This document shows, one piece after another, positions 53,932 to 62,600 of a stretch of DNA of 64,000 nucleotides. The DNA comes from Microbulbifer taiwanensis (GTDB taxonomy: Bacteria; Pseudomonadota; Gammaproteobacteria; Pseudomonadales; Cellvibrionaceae): assembly GCF_014904815.1 (NCBI RefSeq), contig NZ_JACZFR010000026.1, positions 62,001-126,000 of the forward strand. The letters run 5' to 3'. How positions within the stretch are numbered: position 1 is the stretch's first letter; the number at the start of each line of letters is the position of its first letter. Under the pieces are notes generated by a model. The model had not been told where the DNA came from. It did no database searches and was given only the letters and a program-made list of their open reading frames with translations. The position numbers were made by a program, and so were the translations under genes.

Positions 53932-54301
53932 TTACTGTTCCTCTCCGGAGACCGGTTCTACAGCTGGGGAACAACCACAGCCCTTATCTGTTTTATCGGA
54001 AGGTAAGATTATATCCACCTCCGGCAGATAGGGTTTGCAATTTTTGCACAACCACACCCATTGCCAGCCAAACCATCACAAATTTTCAAATAATTTAGGA
54101 TGACAGGTCACCCAGGAACGTCTGTGGAGGTACAGTCATCGATTCTGCACGCGACAATTTCCTCCCCGCACAGACCGGATCCCCTTTGCCGTCTGGATGG
54201 GAGGCATTCTAGGGTGCGCAGGTGCCGTTACACCGGGTCACATGCGTCTGGTAGAATCCGCGCCCACTATCGACCTCCAGACGACCCGTAGAGACATCTC
54301 G
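53932..54301. promoter_or_regulatory. Divergent spacer between leucine dehydrogenase and RNase II genes
   Basis: 370 bp with no convincing gene. It is AT-rich around 54040-54105 (TTGCAATTTTTGCACAAC and ACAAATTTTCAAATAATTTAGG), where the promoters for both genes are likely. An in-frame start at 54197 for the RNase gene is possible but has no ribosome site. Confidence 0.4.
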
Positions 54302-56251
54302 ATGCTGAATGCCGACGCCCTCAATCAACTCAAACAACTGAAAACCGATATCCGCTCCAGCAAGGAGTTTGCCGAGGGCCGGGTGCGCGGCAGCAGCGGC
54401 AAGTTCGGATTTGTGGTACTGGACGACGGCCGCGAGGCCTTCCTGCCGCCGGCGGAGATGGAGCGCGTCTTCCCCGGCGACCGGGTGCGCATCAGTCTGA
54501 ATGAGGAAGACAAGGGCAAGCTGTCCGCGGAGCTGGATGCGCTGCTGGAGAGCGAACTCAAGTTCCTGGTGGGCCAGTATGTGCAGCGCGGCCAGGGCCA
54601 CTTTGTACAGCCGAGCCAGAACGGCCTGACCCGCTGGATCTTCCTGCCGCCCAAGGCCCGCGGCAAGGCGCAGCCGGGCGAATTCATCGCCTGCAGGATC
54701 AATCGCCACCCGTTTAAGGACGGCAAGGCCCAGGCCAGAGTCGAAACCGTGATCGGCAAACCGGATATGCCCGGCATAGAGCACGCCTTCGTGGTCGCCC
54801 AGCACCAGCTGCCGGAGCAGTTCAGCCAGGCGGCCCTGAAACAGGCGGAGGAGATCAAGGGCAAGCTGGAATCGGTCACCGCCGAACGCAAGGACCTGTC
54901 CGAGCTGGGCTTCGCCACCATCGACGCCCCCTCCACCCTGGATATGGACGACGCCCTCGCCGTCAGCACGCGCGACGGCGGCTGGACCCTGCATATCGCC
55001 GTCGCCGATCCATCCTGCCTTATAGCGGAGGGCAGCCCGCTGGACAGAGAGGCCGTCAAGCGCGCCCACAGCCAGTACCTGCCCGGCGAGACACTGCCAA
55101 TGCTGCCCCGCGACCTGTGCGAGAACCTCTTCTCCCTGGTCGCCGGCGAGCTGCGCCCGGTGCTGGCAATTCATGTCGATATCGACAGCGACGGCAGTAT
55201 CGGCGACAGCCGCTACGAGTTCGCCGTCATTCGCTCCCAACACAAGCTGAGTTACGAGCAGGTCTCAGCGTTTATTGAGGGCGACGAGACCGCTGTGCCG
55301 GAAGAGCAAAAGGAAAGCCTGCGCAACCTGGCTGCCCTCGGCGAAGCCCGGGCAAAATACCGCGCCGGCCACTCGCTGATCATGGAGGATCGCCCCGATT
55401 ACGCCATCTATCTGGACGACAAACGCAAGATTGAGCGCATCGAAAAGCAGGAACGCAACGTCGCCCAGCGCATGGTGGAGGAAGCCATGCTCGCCGCCAA
55501 TATCAGTATCGGCCGCGAACTGGCGGAAACGCAGCAGGGCTGCTTCTCGGTACACCTGGGCTTCCGCGACGAGCGCATGGGCGAAGTAAGGAGCCTGCTC
55601 AAGGAATCACTGCCAGAGCACGCCGAAAAGGACCTGCACCAGCTGGAAAACTACCTGGCGCTGGTCAAATACCTGGAGACCCACGACGAACCGCAGATGC
55701 AGAACCTGCTCGCAGTGCTGAAGCGCATGCTGCGCCCGGGCCAGTTGGCCAACAAACCCGGCGCCCACCTGGGCCTGGGCCTCGATGCCTACGCCACCGT
55801 CACCTCGCCGATCCGCAAATACAACGACCTGCACAACCACCGCGCACTGCGCGCCGCCGCCGAAAACCAGCAACCCAAGGTTCTCGACGACGAGCAGATT
55901 GAGGCCCTGCAGGACAGTCTGATCCGCGGCCGCCAGGCCAACCGCGCGCTGGAACAGTGGCTCTATGCCCAGTTTATGCAGGACAAGAAGGATCGGGAAT
56001 TCGAAGGCAGGATCACCCTGGTCAACGGCGCCGGCCTGGGCGTGCGACTGGATGAAAACGGTATCGACGGCTTTGTGCGCCTGAACGGCAACAAGAAAAA
56101 GTTGCCTGAGTTCGATGGCAAGCACTTGCAGCTGACCTACAACGAGAAGACTTACCAGCTGGAACAGCAGGTGAAGGTCAAAGTCGCTGCAGTGGATGTG
56201 GACAAGCGCCGCATCGCGCTCGAACTGGTAGAAGCGGCCGAAGCCGAATAA
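54302..56251 (+). CDS. rnb: Ribonuclease II family 3'-5' exoribonuclease
   Basis: Processive hydrolytic mRNA exonuclease. The 649-aa protein (E. coli RNase II 644) has two N-terminal cold-shock-like domains. The RNB domain starts with LGFATIDAPSTLDMDDALAV (the catalytic Asp cluster, about residues 200-219) and has LPMLPRDLCENLFSL and HLGLGLDAYATVTSPIRKYNDL. A C-terminal S1 domain spans about residues 560-645. Order and length match RNase II rather than the longer RNase R. ATG 54302 is chosen because it begins MLNADALNQLKQLK; the 54197 option adds 35 unlikely residues. Confidence 0.9.
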   Translation: MLNADALNQLKQLKTDIRSSKEFAEGRVRGSSGKFGFVVLDDGREAFLPPAEMERVFPGDRVRISLNEEDKGKLSAELDALLESELKFLVGQYVQRGQGHFVQPSQNGLTRWIFLPPKARGKAQPGEFIACRINRHPFKDGKAQARVETVIGKPDMPGIEHAFVVAQHQLPEQFSQAALKQAEEIKGKLESVTAERKDLSELGFATIDAPSTLDMDDALAVSTRDGGWTLHIAVADPSCLIAEGSPLDREAVKRAHSQYLPGETLPMLPRDLCENLFSLVAGELRPVLAIHVDIDSDGSIGDSRYEFAVIRSQHKLSYEQVSAFIEGDETAVPEEQKESLRNLAALGEARAKYRAGHSLIMEDRPDYAIYLDDKRKIERIEKQERNVAQRMVEEAMLAANISIGRELAETQQGCFSVHLGFRDERMGEVRSLLKESLPEHAEKDLHQLENYLALVKYLETHDEPQMQNLLAVLKRMLRPGQLANKPGAHLGLGLDAYATVTSPIRKYNDLHNHRALRAAAENQQPKVLDDEQIEALQDSLIRGRQANRALEQWLYAQFMQDKKDREFEGRITLVNGAGLGVRLDENGIDGFVRLNGNKKKLPEFDGKHLQLTYNEKTYQLEQQVKVKVAAVDVDKRRIALELVEAAEAE

Positions 56252-56281
56252 CCTTTAATTACCGGGAGCACTCCGCTCCCT

Positions 56282-56355
56282 GAGCCCCGGCCTTCGCTGG
56301 GGCGACGCCGGAACCTCAATCTCGTCGTTCCGGCGCAGGCCGGAACCCAGACAAC
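56282..56355. repeat. Intergenic repeat, CGGCGCAGGCCGG type
   Basis: Two modules, GCCCCGGCCTTCGCTGGGGC and GTTCCGGCGCAGGCCGGAAC, occupy the RNase II-pepD gap, matching the style of the element at 49733-49803. Confidence 0.6.
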
Positions 56356-56443
56356 CCCACAGCTTCCGGCCGGCACTGGGGCCGCGGCAAAACCGCGCTT
56401 CAGTCACGAGCCAATCTCAAAAAGAATCAACTCGAGGCCTCCG

Positions 56444-57916
56444 ATGAGCAATATTGCCGAACTGAACCCCGCCCCCCTGTGGAAACACTTCGCCAGACTC
56501 TGCGAAATCCCCCGCCCGTCCAAACACGAAGAAAGGGTGGTGGCCTACATCGTCGACTTCTGCAATGAGCGCGGCCTCGACGTCAAGCTGGACAAGATCG
56601 GCAATGTCATCATCAAGAAACCGGCGACTGAAGGAATGGAGAATCGCAAGACCCTCGCCATGCAGAGCCACGTGGATATGGTGCCGCAGAAAAACGCCGA
56701 CTCGGACCACGACTTCCTCAAGGATCCCATACGCCCGCAGATTGACGGCGAGTGGGTCGCCGCCACCGGCACCACTCTCGGCGCCGACAACGGTATAGGC
56801 GTGGCCGCGATACTGGCCCTGCTGGAGAGCACCGACATCCCCCACCCGGCCCTGGAAGCCCTGCTCACCATCGACGAGGAAGCCGGCATGACCGGCGCCA
56901 AGAACCTGCAGCCGGGCTACTTCGAGGCAGAACTGCTGCTGAACCTGGATACCGAGGACGAGGGCGAACTCTATATCGGCTGCGCCGGCGGCGTGGACGT
57001 GAATATACAGTTACTCTACTCCGCCGAGGCCGTACCGGCGAATCACAAGACCTTCAAGCTGAGCGTGCGCGGCTTAAGAGGCGGCCACTCCGGCCTGGAT
57101 ATCGACAAGGGCCGCGGCAACGCCAACAAGATCGCCAACCGCATTATCGACACCGCGAGCCGCGAGATCAGCGAACTGCGCATCGCCAGCCTCGACGGCG
57201 GTAGCCTGCGCAACGCCATACCGCGGGAATCCTTCAGCACCGTCACGGCACCGGCGGAAAACGCCGCACGCCTGATGGAAATCGCCCTGCAGGAAACCGC
57301 GCTGATCAAGGCGGAGCTGGACAACGAACCCAAGCTGGATATCACCCTGGAAGCCACCGAGACCCCAGCTAGTGTGATGGACAAAGATTCCCAACAGAAA
57401 CTGATCCGCACCCTCCGCTGCTGCCCCAACGGCGTAGAGCGCATGAGCACCGCCCTGGAGGGCATCGCCGACACCTCCAACAACCTGGCCCGCGTGGTCA
57501 GCGAAGAAGTGGATGGCAAGAGCCAGGTGCGTATCCAGTGCCTGGTGCGCAGCCTGTCCGACTCAGCCCGCGACCAGCACGGCCTCAACGTCGCCGCCGC
57601 CTTCGAACTGGCCGGCGCCCAGACCTCACTGGACAACGCCTACCCCGGCTGGACCCCAAACCCCAAGTCACCGCTGCTGACACTGATGAAGGATGTGTAC
57701 AAGGAGATGGAAGGCGAGGAACCGCAGGTAAAGGTTATCCACGCCGGACTGGAATGCGGCCTGCTGGCCAAGCCCTACCCCCACTGGGATATGGTCTCCT
57801 TCGGCCCGACTATCCGCCGCGCGCATTCGCCGGAGGAGCGGGTGCATATTGAGAGTGTGGGGAATTTCTGGAAGTACTTCCTGAAAGTGGTGACCGCCAT
57901 TCCAGCCAACAACTGA
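56444..57916 (+). CDS. pepD: Cytosol nonspecific (aminoacyl-histidine) dipeptidase
   Basis: M20C di-zinc peptidase, 490 aa (E. coli PepD 485). It has MQSHVDMVPQKNADSDHDF (first metal His-x-Asp), GTTLGADNGIGVAAILALLE (bridging Asp), TIDEEAGMTGAKNL (catalytic Glu pair), LNLDTEDEGELYIGCAGG and a C-terminal IHAGLECGLLAKPYP with the last metal His region and SFGPTIRRAHSPEERVHIESV. All metal residues are present. Start ATG 56444 follows a GGCCTCCG stretch. Confidence 0.95.
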   Translation: MSNIAELNPAPLWKHFARLCEIPRPSKHEERVVAYIVDFCNERGLDVKLDKIGNVIIKKPATEGMENRKTLAMQSHVDMVPQKNADSDHDFLKDPIRPQIDGEWVAATGTTLGADNGIGVAAILALLESTDIPHPALEALLTIDEEAGMTGAKNLQPGYFEAELLLNLDTEDEGELYIGCAGGVDVNIQLLYSAEAVPANHKTFKLSVRGLRGGHSGLDIDKGRGNANKIANRIIDTASREISELRIASLDGGSLRNAIPRESFSTVTAPAENAARLMEIALQETALIKAELDNEPKLDITLEATETPASVMDKDSQQKLIRTLRCCPNGVERMSTALEGIADTSNNLARVVSEEVDGKSQVRIQCLVRSLSDSARDQHGLNVAAAFELAGAQTSLDNAYPGWTPNPKSPLLTLMKDVYKEMEGEEPQVKVIHAGLECGLLAKPYPHWDMVSFGPTIRRAHSPEERVHIESVGNFWKYFLKVVTAIPANN

Positions 57917-57931
57917 TCTCCCGACTACGCT

Positions 57932-57956
57932 GCCCCGAGCCAAACCAGCCCGGGGC
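57932..57956 (+). terminator. Hairpin after pepD
   Basis: GCCCCG and CGGGGC pair around a 13-nt loop, 15 nt after the pepD stop, with no long U-run. The rest of the space to 58167 holds an AT-rich promoter-like patch (GCATTTTTTTACAAAC). Confidence 0.45.
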
Positions 57957-58167
57957 TATTCCGCTCTCAGTCCCGGCAAAGATTTTCCAGCGCCAACTCC
58001 AAGCCCCGAGACCAGCCCCGAATACGGTCACACCCCAACCTGCCTTACGCGACTTTCCATTACATACGAATAGGGCGGGAAAATTTTTGCATTTTTTTAC
58101 AAACTGAGAGAACAATAATATCGTTCCTTGGTCACAGTGGTGCCTATATCTGAACAAGGAAGATTCG

Positions 58168-58674
58168 ATGAAAAAGCTGCTCGCTCTCTGTGCACTGTTC
58201 CCCCCCATGAGTATGGCTGACGTGGATTCCCAATTTGGCCTGGGTCTGGGCACCCAGTATGGCGGTCTGGCGGGGATAAAATATTCTGCAACAATGGATA
58301 ACGACAAGATTTATCTTGGCGCTGGCCTCGCGAGCCCATCGAGCGACAGGAACATTGCGTATGGGATATCAATCGGCTGGGAGAAGGCCCTCACAGACAA
58401 GCACGCCCTTGGGCTCGCTGTAAGGACAAAAAAGCGAGAAGGCGGAGGGTATCGCAGCTACTGGGATTCCGATGCAACACCTCCAACTCATATTCACGCG
58501 AAAAAACGCTACGAAAGCTTTGTCGCAGCCACCTACACCTACTACTTCAATAATGCCTATGAAGCAGGCTTTCTGACAGGCCTCAGCGCGGGCAAGACAT
58601 ACATGAATACGAATGTGAAAAAGGAATTTGAGTCCGGTATGGAATACGGTTTGTATTTCGGGTATCAGTTCTGA
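58168..58674 (+). CDS. Small outer-membrane beta-barrel-like protein
   Basis: A 168-aa product with a signal peptide (MKKLLALCALFPPMSMA) and alternating strands (FGLGLGTQYGGLAGIKYSA, IYLGAGLASPS, AYGISIGWEKAL, ALGLAVRTKK, FVAATYTYYFNNAYEAGFLTGLSAG), ending in Phe (LYFGYQF). This strand rhythm and terminal Phe fit an eight-stranded outer-membrane barrel. AAGGA lies 7 nt before ATG. No family recognised. Codon use looks less GC-rich than the core genes. Confidence 0.7.
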   Translation: MKKLLALCALFPPMSMADVDSQFGLGLGTQYGGLAGIKYSATMDNDKIYLGAGLASPSSDRNIAYGISIGWEKALTDKHALGLAVRTKKREGGGYRSYWDSDATPPTHIHAKKRYESFVAATYTYYFNNAYEAGFLTGLSAGKTYMNTNVKKEFESGMEYGLYFGYQF

Positions 58675-58772
58675 ACTCTAACAACAGACCCTGCCTGTCA
58701 TATAGGCCCACTTTCACATGTCGGGCGGGGCAGTAACGAATGAGATACGACAAGGAAAAAGGGAAGAAAACG

Positions 58773-59093
58773 ATGAGATTGATCTGGACGCTCCTCGCTG
58801 GACTTTCGCTCACCGCTTGCGGCACCTTCAACACCCTGACCAAATCGGATCACGAAATTGCAGCCAATCTGAAAAGGCAAAAATCGAACTGTGCATCTAT
58901 CCCCAGAGTGTACAGCGGCGTTTCCTACAATGTGTGCAAGATGAACTCCAACAAAAACTCCATCTATTTCGATTGGCAACTGGGTTTTTATCTGTTTGAC
59001 AGCGTAGCCTCAGCGGCAACTGATACTATCGCTCTGCCCTACACTGTTTATAGCCAGAACAAGAATGGTCAATTAATGGTCGCGGAACATTAA
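58773..59093 (+). CDS. YceK/YidQ-like lipoprotein
   Basis: A 106-aa lipoprotein with lipobox LSLTAC (MRLIWTLLAGLSLTACGTF). The body has IPRVYSGVSYNVCKMNSN and a C-terminal LGFYLFDSVASAATDTIALPYTVYSQ, which matches the P-F-x-x-D-x-P-x-S-x-x-x-D-T-x-x-L-P-Y pattern of YceK-type proteins in part. ATG 58773 is used because it begins the signal; the frame from 58740 adds charged residues in front. Function unknown. Confidence 0.72.
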   Translation: MRLIWTLLAGLSLTACGTFNTLTKSDHEIAANLKRQKSNCASIPRVYSGVSYNVCKMNSNKNSIYFDWQLGFYLFDSVASAATDTIALPYTVYSQNKNGQLMVAEH

Positions 59094-59173
59094 AGTGGAT
59101 GAAATAATTGTTGCCCCACAGCGCCTCGCTACGGTGACTGCGCCAGGTAGATTAACCAAGATAGGAGGACTGT

Positions 59174-59575
59174 TTGTTTAGTCATGCAACGGTTGGGTGC
59201 AGTAACATCGACACGGCCATCGCCTTCTACGATGCAGTTTTAGTTCCGCTAGGCCTCAAGCAGCGCATTGTTACACCCGATGGAGGTCCCCCATCGGCTT
59301 GCTGGATTTATCCGGGAAGCGCCTTGCCAAGGTTCTATGTCTACATCCCGTTTGACGGCAAGCCCGCGAGCAACGGAAACGGCAGCATGGTTGCTTTTAC
59401 TGCACCGTCTATTGAGGCCGTTAATGCCGCCTATGCGGCAGGAATTGCTGCCGGCGGCACCGATGACGGTCCACCCGGCCCTCGCGCCCATTATGGAGCA
59501 GGTTACTATGGCGCATACCTAAGGGACCCTGACGGGAACAAGATTCACGTTGTTTATCGCGGAGACTTACTCTAA
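59174..59575 (+). CDS. VOC (glyoxalase/dioxygenase-like) family protein
   Basis: A 133-aa single-domain VOC protein: FSHATVGCSNIDTAIAFYDAVLVPLGLKQR opens the first beta-alpha-beta unit, and YYGAYLRDPDGNKIHVVYRG gives the metal-site His/Glu region of the second (D-P-D-G-N-K). The start is TTG 59174, with a perfect AGGAGG 5 nt upstream. Member of a group often fused to or near resistance and detoxification genes; substrate unknown. Confidence 0.82.
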   Translation: MFSHATVGCSNIDTAIAFYDAVLVPLGLKQRIVTPDGGPPSACWIYPGSALPRFYVYIPFDGKPASNGNGSMVAFTAPSIEAVNAAYAAGIAAGGTDDGPPGPRAHYGAGYYGAYLRDPDGNKIHVVYRGDLL

Positions 59576-59709
59576 GTGAGCGAACTGCATGGATTCACGT
59601 GGGTAGACCAGGCAGGTATAACAAGTAACCGCGATGTCAAGCTGCCAGCTCACCCCATACTCCCCCGCAGAAAATTCCGTCTCTTAGAATCACATTACAG
59701 AGTTATTAG

Positions 59710-60207
59710 ATGATCCTGGCCATTGACGTAGATTACCGGGAGTCAGATGCCCTAGCTGCCGGTATTTCCTTCAATGATTGGCAAGATGAAATACACAGCC
59801 ATATATATCGCGGCGTCATTTCTGAAATCGAAGACTATGAGTCCGGCAGCTTCTATCGAAGAGAGCTGCCGTGCATCCTTCACTTACTAAAGGAACACCA
59901 CCTATCTCCCGAAATCATCGTTATCGACGGTTTCGTCCACCTGGGCGATGAGTCCAGGCCGGGGCTGGGTATGCACCTCTACAATGCGCTGGACAGAAAA
60001 GTTCCGGTCATAGGTGTAACAAAAAGTCCCTTCAAGAAAACCGCAGCGGATACAAAGCTGCTGCGCGGCGACAGTGCAAGGCCGCTGTATATAACCGCTG
60101 CGGGAATGGAGCTTGAGACTGCAAAGGCTTGCATACTGTCCATACACGGTAAACACAGGATTCCGACGCTGTTAAAGCAGGCAGACCGCGAGTGCAGGAG
60201 AAAATAA
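59710..60207 (+). CDS. Short endonuclease V homologue
   Basis: A 165-aa protein with the endonuclease V core: AIDVDYRESDALAAGI with the first catalytic Asp, YESGSFYRRELPCILHLL in the place of the family's PGFLxxRE (Glu), VIDGFVHLGDE with the third Asp, and VIGVTKSPF. The usual N-terminal helices (about 30 residues before the first Asp in E. coli Nfi, 223 aa) are missing. It may cleave deaminated bases in DNA or RNA; activity without the N-terminus is uncertain. Confidence 0.78.
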   Translation: MILAIDVDYRESDALAAGISFNDWQDEIHSHIYRGVISEIEDYESGSFYRRELPCILHLLKEHHLSPEIIVIDGFVHLGDESRPGLGMHLYNALDRKVPVIGVTKSPFKKTAADTKLLRGDSARPLYITAAGMELETAKACILSIHGKHRIPTLLKQADRECRRK

Positions 60208-60210
60208 CCC

Positions 60211-60370
60211 AGTGGCCCAAGCGGTAAATTCTGTAACCGATCTCTTCGCCACAGCCCCCAGCGCGGCGTTGAAATAGCTTGAACTAGCGCTGCTAGTCCT
60301 GCGCTGTTTCGCCTTGCTCTGGGGCCTGTGGCTGTGAGCTCTAGTTACCGAATTTACCGCTTGAACCACT
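60211..60370. repeat. 160-bp imperfect palindrome with 28-bp terminal inverted repeats
   Basis: The ends CAAGCGGTAAATTC-TGTAAC and (reverse complement) CAAGCGGTAAATTC-GGTAAC form 28-bp terminal repeats with 24 matches. Inside, GCCACAGCCCCCAG pairs imperfectly with its inverted partner near 60321-60334, and the tip has ACTAGCGCTGCTAGT. It fills the gap between the endonuclease V gene and yccF and overlaps the yccF stop. Confidence 0.8.
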
Positions 60371-60830
60371 AGCGCCCACCGCGAACCCCCACCACCTGTC
60401 TATCAGCATTCGCCCTGCGCGCTGCATCGGCGACCTCTATAGTCACAATCGTCTTGCCAATCGGCCACAGGGCAATACCGGCCAGTTTCAGGTGCTGAAT
60501 GCCGAACGGAATCCCGATAATGGTGATAAAACAGCAGAGTGCGCTGCACAGGTGACCGAGTGCCAGCCACAGGCCGGCGAAGAGAAACCAGATAATATTG
60601 CCGATCATACCGAAGGGGCTGGTGCCTATATCCCCGCGGTTCGATAGCTCCTCGCGGTTGATCGCCTCGCGGCCGAAGGGCAGGAAGGTGAACTGGCCTA
60701 TTACGAAGCAGGCCCTGGCCCAGGGCAGACCGACGATGGTTATCGCGGCCACCAGGCCGACCAGCCACCACATCAGACCCATAAAGACGCCGCCCAGGAT
60801 AAACCACAGGAAATTGCCAATAGCGCGCAT
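60369..60830 (-). CDS. yccF: YccF-domain inner-membrane protein
   Basis: A 153-aa protein with two YccF repeats and about four membrane helices: RAIGNFLWFILGGVFMGLMWWLVGLVAAITIVGLPWARACF and GMIGNIIWFLFAGLWLALGHLCSALCCFITIIGIPFGIQHLKLAGIALWPIG. The duplicated I-x-x-G-[LI]-P-[FW] motifs define the family. Function unknown. GGAGAG lies just before ATG 60830. Confidence 0.93.
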   Translation of the reverse strand: MRAIGNFLWFILGGVFMGLMWWLVGLVAAITIVGLPWARACFVIGQFTFLPFGREAINREELSNRGDIGTSPFGMIGNIIWFLFAGLWLALGHLCSALCCFITIIGIPFGIQHLKLAGIALWPIGKTIVTIEVADAARRANADRQVVGVRGGR

Positions 60831-61130
60831 TTTCTTCTCTCCTTGTGTCCCCTGTGTGTCAGGGTAGTTGTCGCTATCAATCGGAAGCTGGGCGACATTC
60901 TTGCACAGAATTGGACCGCTGCGGCAATGAGAGGCAGCGCATATTTTCGCAATGCCCGTCCCTTTCTAGCGGCGACGCGACGGCGACTTCCGGTTCGCTT
61001 CCCTGGGTGTGGTGCAGACACAGTAAATTCCTGCCTCTGCAACTCGGCGCCGCTCACCGAGCGGCCTTTTGTGTTTGCGGCAGGCCAGAAGGCACAAACT
61101 TAGGGCCCCGCATGGGCGCTGCGCGAGACT
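60831..61130. other. Gene-free spacer upstream of yccF
   Basis: About 300 bp with no supported gene on either strand; short open frames here lack ribosome sites. It should hold the yccF promoter. No clear operator was seen. Confidence 0.4.
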
Positions 61131-61206
61131 GTTGGAGCCTGCCCTGCAGGCGATTGTGACGGGATCACTGGCAATGCGGTTTCGCCAGCAGGGCTGGCTC
61201 CCACAG
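61131..61206. repeat. REP-type palindrome GGAGCCTGCCCTGCAGGCG
   Basis: Outer arms TTGGAGCCTGCCCTGCAGGCGA and, reading the opposite strand, TGGGAGCCAGCCCTGCTGGCGA flank a core of about 30 nt. Each arm is itself a small hairpin. Same style as the unit at 15645. Confidence 0.65.
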
Positions 61207-61244
61207 GGTAGCTACTCTCAACATAGCGCCTCTCGGATCGGGCA

Positions 61245-62258
61245 TTATTTTTCCGGCACCAACCCAATCACCCCTACCCGGCCATCCGCGCCGGCGCCGA
61301 GTATCAACTGCGCGCCTGCAGCAAGTGTGTAGAAACCCTCTCCCGGCAGTGGCTGCCAGCCAGCGCCGCCGTCAAAGGAGATATCGTTGGCGGTCTTGCC
61401 GCTGGCGATACAGGTGTTTTCGACACAGGCCATGGCTGTGAGCAGGCCGCGTCGACCGTTGTCGGCCACCACCCAGCCGTCGGCGCCGAGCATGGCCAGG
61501 TTGTTGTATGCACCGGGCCTGTCCCGATAGTCCCCGCCCATTGCGAACAGTTGATCACGTCGGTTCAGCGCCAGTGCATAGCCGCCGGATGTCTGGCTTT
61601 CACTGTGCAGCGGTACCCGGCTGCGCTGCCAGCTGTGGCCGTAATCCTCACTCGTGTAGACCGAGGCCTGGAATCCACCGGTGGTAAAGTATGCACTGCC
61701 GCCGGGGCCGGTAATCAGCGTATTGCCACTGGCGGCGAAGGCGGCCTCGTTGGGCACTAGCGGCGGCAGCTTGTCTTTGGCGATCCGATTCCAGCTGCGC
61801 CCACCGTCTTTCGTAACCACGACCACGTAATAGCCATCCACCGGATCTCCCAGCAGCAGGCCGCGATCCCGGTCCCAGAAGGCGATGGAGTCGAAGAAGC
61901 CGCTCTCGTCGGGGTTTTCAAACAGCAGCCGCCATGACCCGCCGCCGTCTTCGGTCAGGTAGAGACGCGACTGGGCGCCGCTGCCGACGCCCATCACCAT
62001 GGCGGTCTGGTCGTCGAACAGTTCGATATCGCGGAAGTCTGTCGCCGGCTGCTGTTTTACGGAAACATCCTGCCAGCTCTTACCCCCGTCTGTGCTTTTG
62101 AAAACGGTGTTGTCAGTACCGCTGACCCAGAGACTGCTTGGGCCCACCGCACTGCCGCGCAGGGAGTCGGGCTTGTCCAACTGTGTCACCTGCCATTCGG
62201 GCATTGCCACAGCGCCGACGGCAAATGAAATAGAGACCAGAATAAGGAGTATGCGCAT
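61245..62258 (-). CDS. Secreted BNR/YCF48-like beta-propeller protein
   Basis: A 337-aa protein with signal peptide (MRILLILVSISFAVGAVA) and repeated blades with Asp-box motifs: VFKSTDGGKSWQDV, LYLTEDGGGSWRLLF, VVVTKDGGRSWNRI, VYTSEDYGHSWQRS and DISFDGGAGWQPL. S-x-D-x-G-x-x-W boxes mark the sialidase-like propeller or photosystem-II-stability (YCF48) fold; catalytic sialidase residues were not identified. Role unknown. ATG 62258 is used. Confidence 0.85.
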   Translation of the reverse strand: MRILLILVSISFAVGAVAMPEWQVTQLDKPDSLRGSAVGPSSLWVSGTDNTVFKSTDGGKSWQDVSVKQQPATDFRDIELFDDQTAMVMGVGSGAQSRLYLTEDGGGSWRLLFENPDESGFFDSIAFWDRDRGLLLGDPVDGYYVVVVTKDGGRSWNRIAKDKLPPLVPNEAAFAASGNTLITGPGGSAYFTTGGFQASVYTSEDYGHSWQRSRVPLHSESQTSGGYALALNRRDQLFAMGGDYRDRPGAYNNLAMLGADGWVVADNGRRGLLTAMACVENTCIASGKTANDISFDGGAGWQPLPGEGFYTLAAGAQLILGAGADGRVGVIGLVPEK

Positions 62259-62600
62259 CACTGAGTCTTCCCCCCTTTTAATAGATTTTTATTGATTTTT
62301 TCGCACTGCATCATAACAGAAACAGACCCTGTCGCCGGCAATGGCCATCGATCACCATTTTCACGGCCCGCGACGAAGCAAAACCCGGAATCATTTCGAC
62401 GGAAAAAATTGACGCAATCCTCGCAGTGAAAACAAATTGTAAATTTCATCGGATTGTAAAAAACCATTCATCATTTCAGGTCATTGTACGCGCGCCAGAA
62501 CAAAGAGCAGTCGCATACAACATCGATCGGGCGCTGTGCCCTTCCAAAGTCCGAAGACTGCCAAATGACCTGACAATACGAGACAACCGGGGACACTCCG
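62259..62600. promoter_or_regulatory. Divergent spacer upstream of the TonB receptor
   Basis: 342 bp, AT-rich (for example ATTGTAAATTTCATCGGATTG at 62440-62455 with a repeated GATTGTAAAAA). It should carry the receptor promoter and the propeller-protein promoter. A possible minus-35 TTGACG at 62409 lacks a good minus-10. Confidence 0.35.

Noticed and set aside
58675-59709. Integron attC sites between the small genes
   Set aside because: No RYYYAAC/GTTRRRY pairs in the spacers and no integrase in the window.
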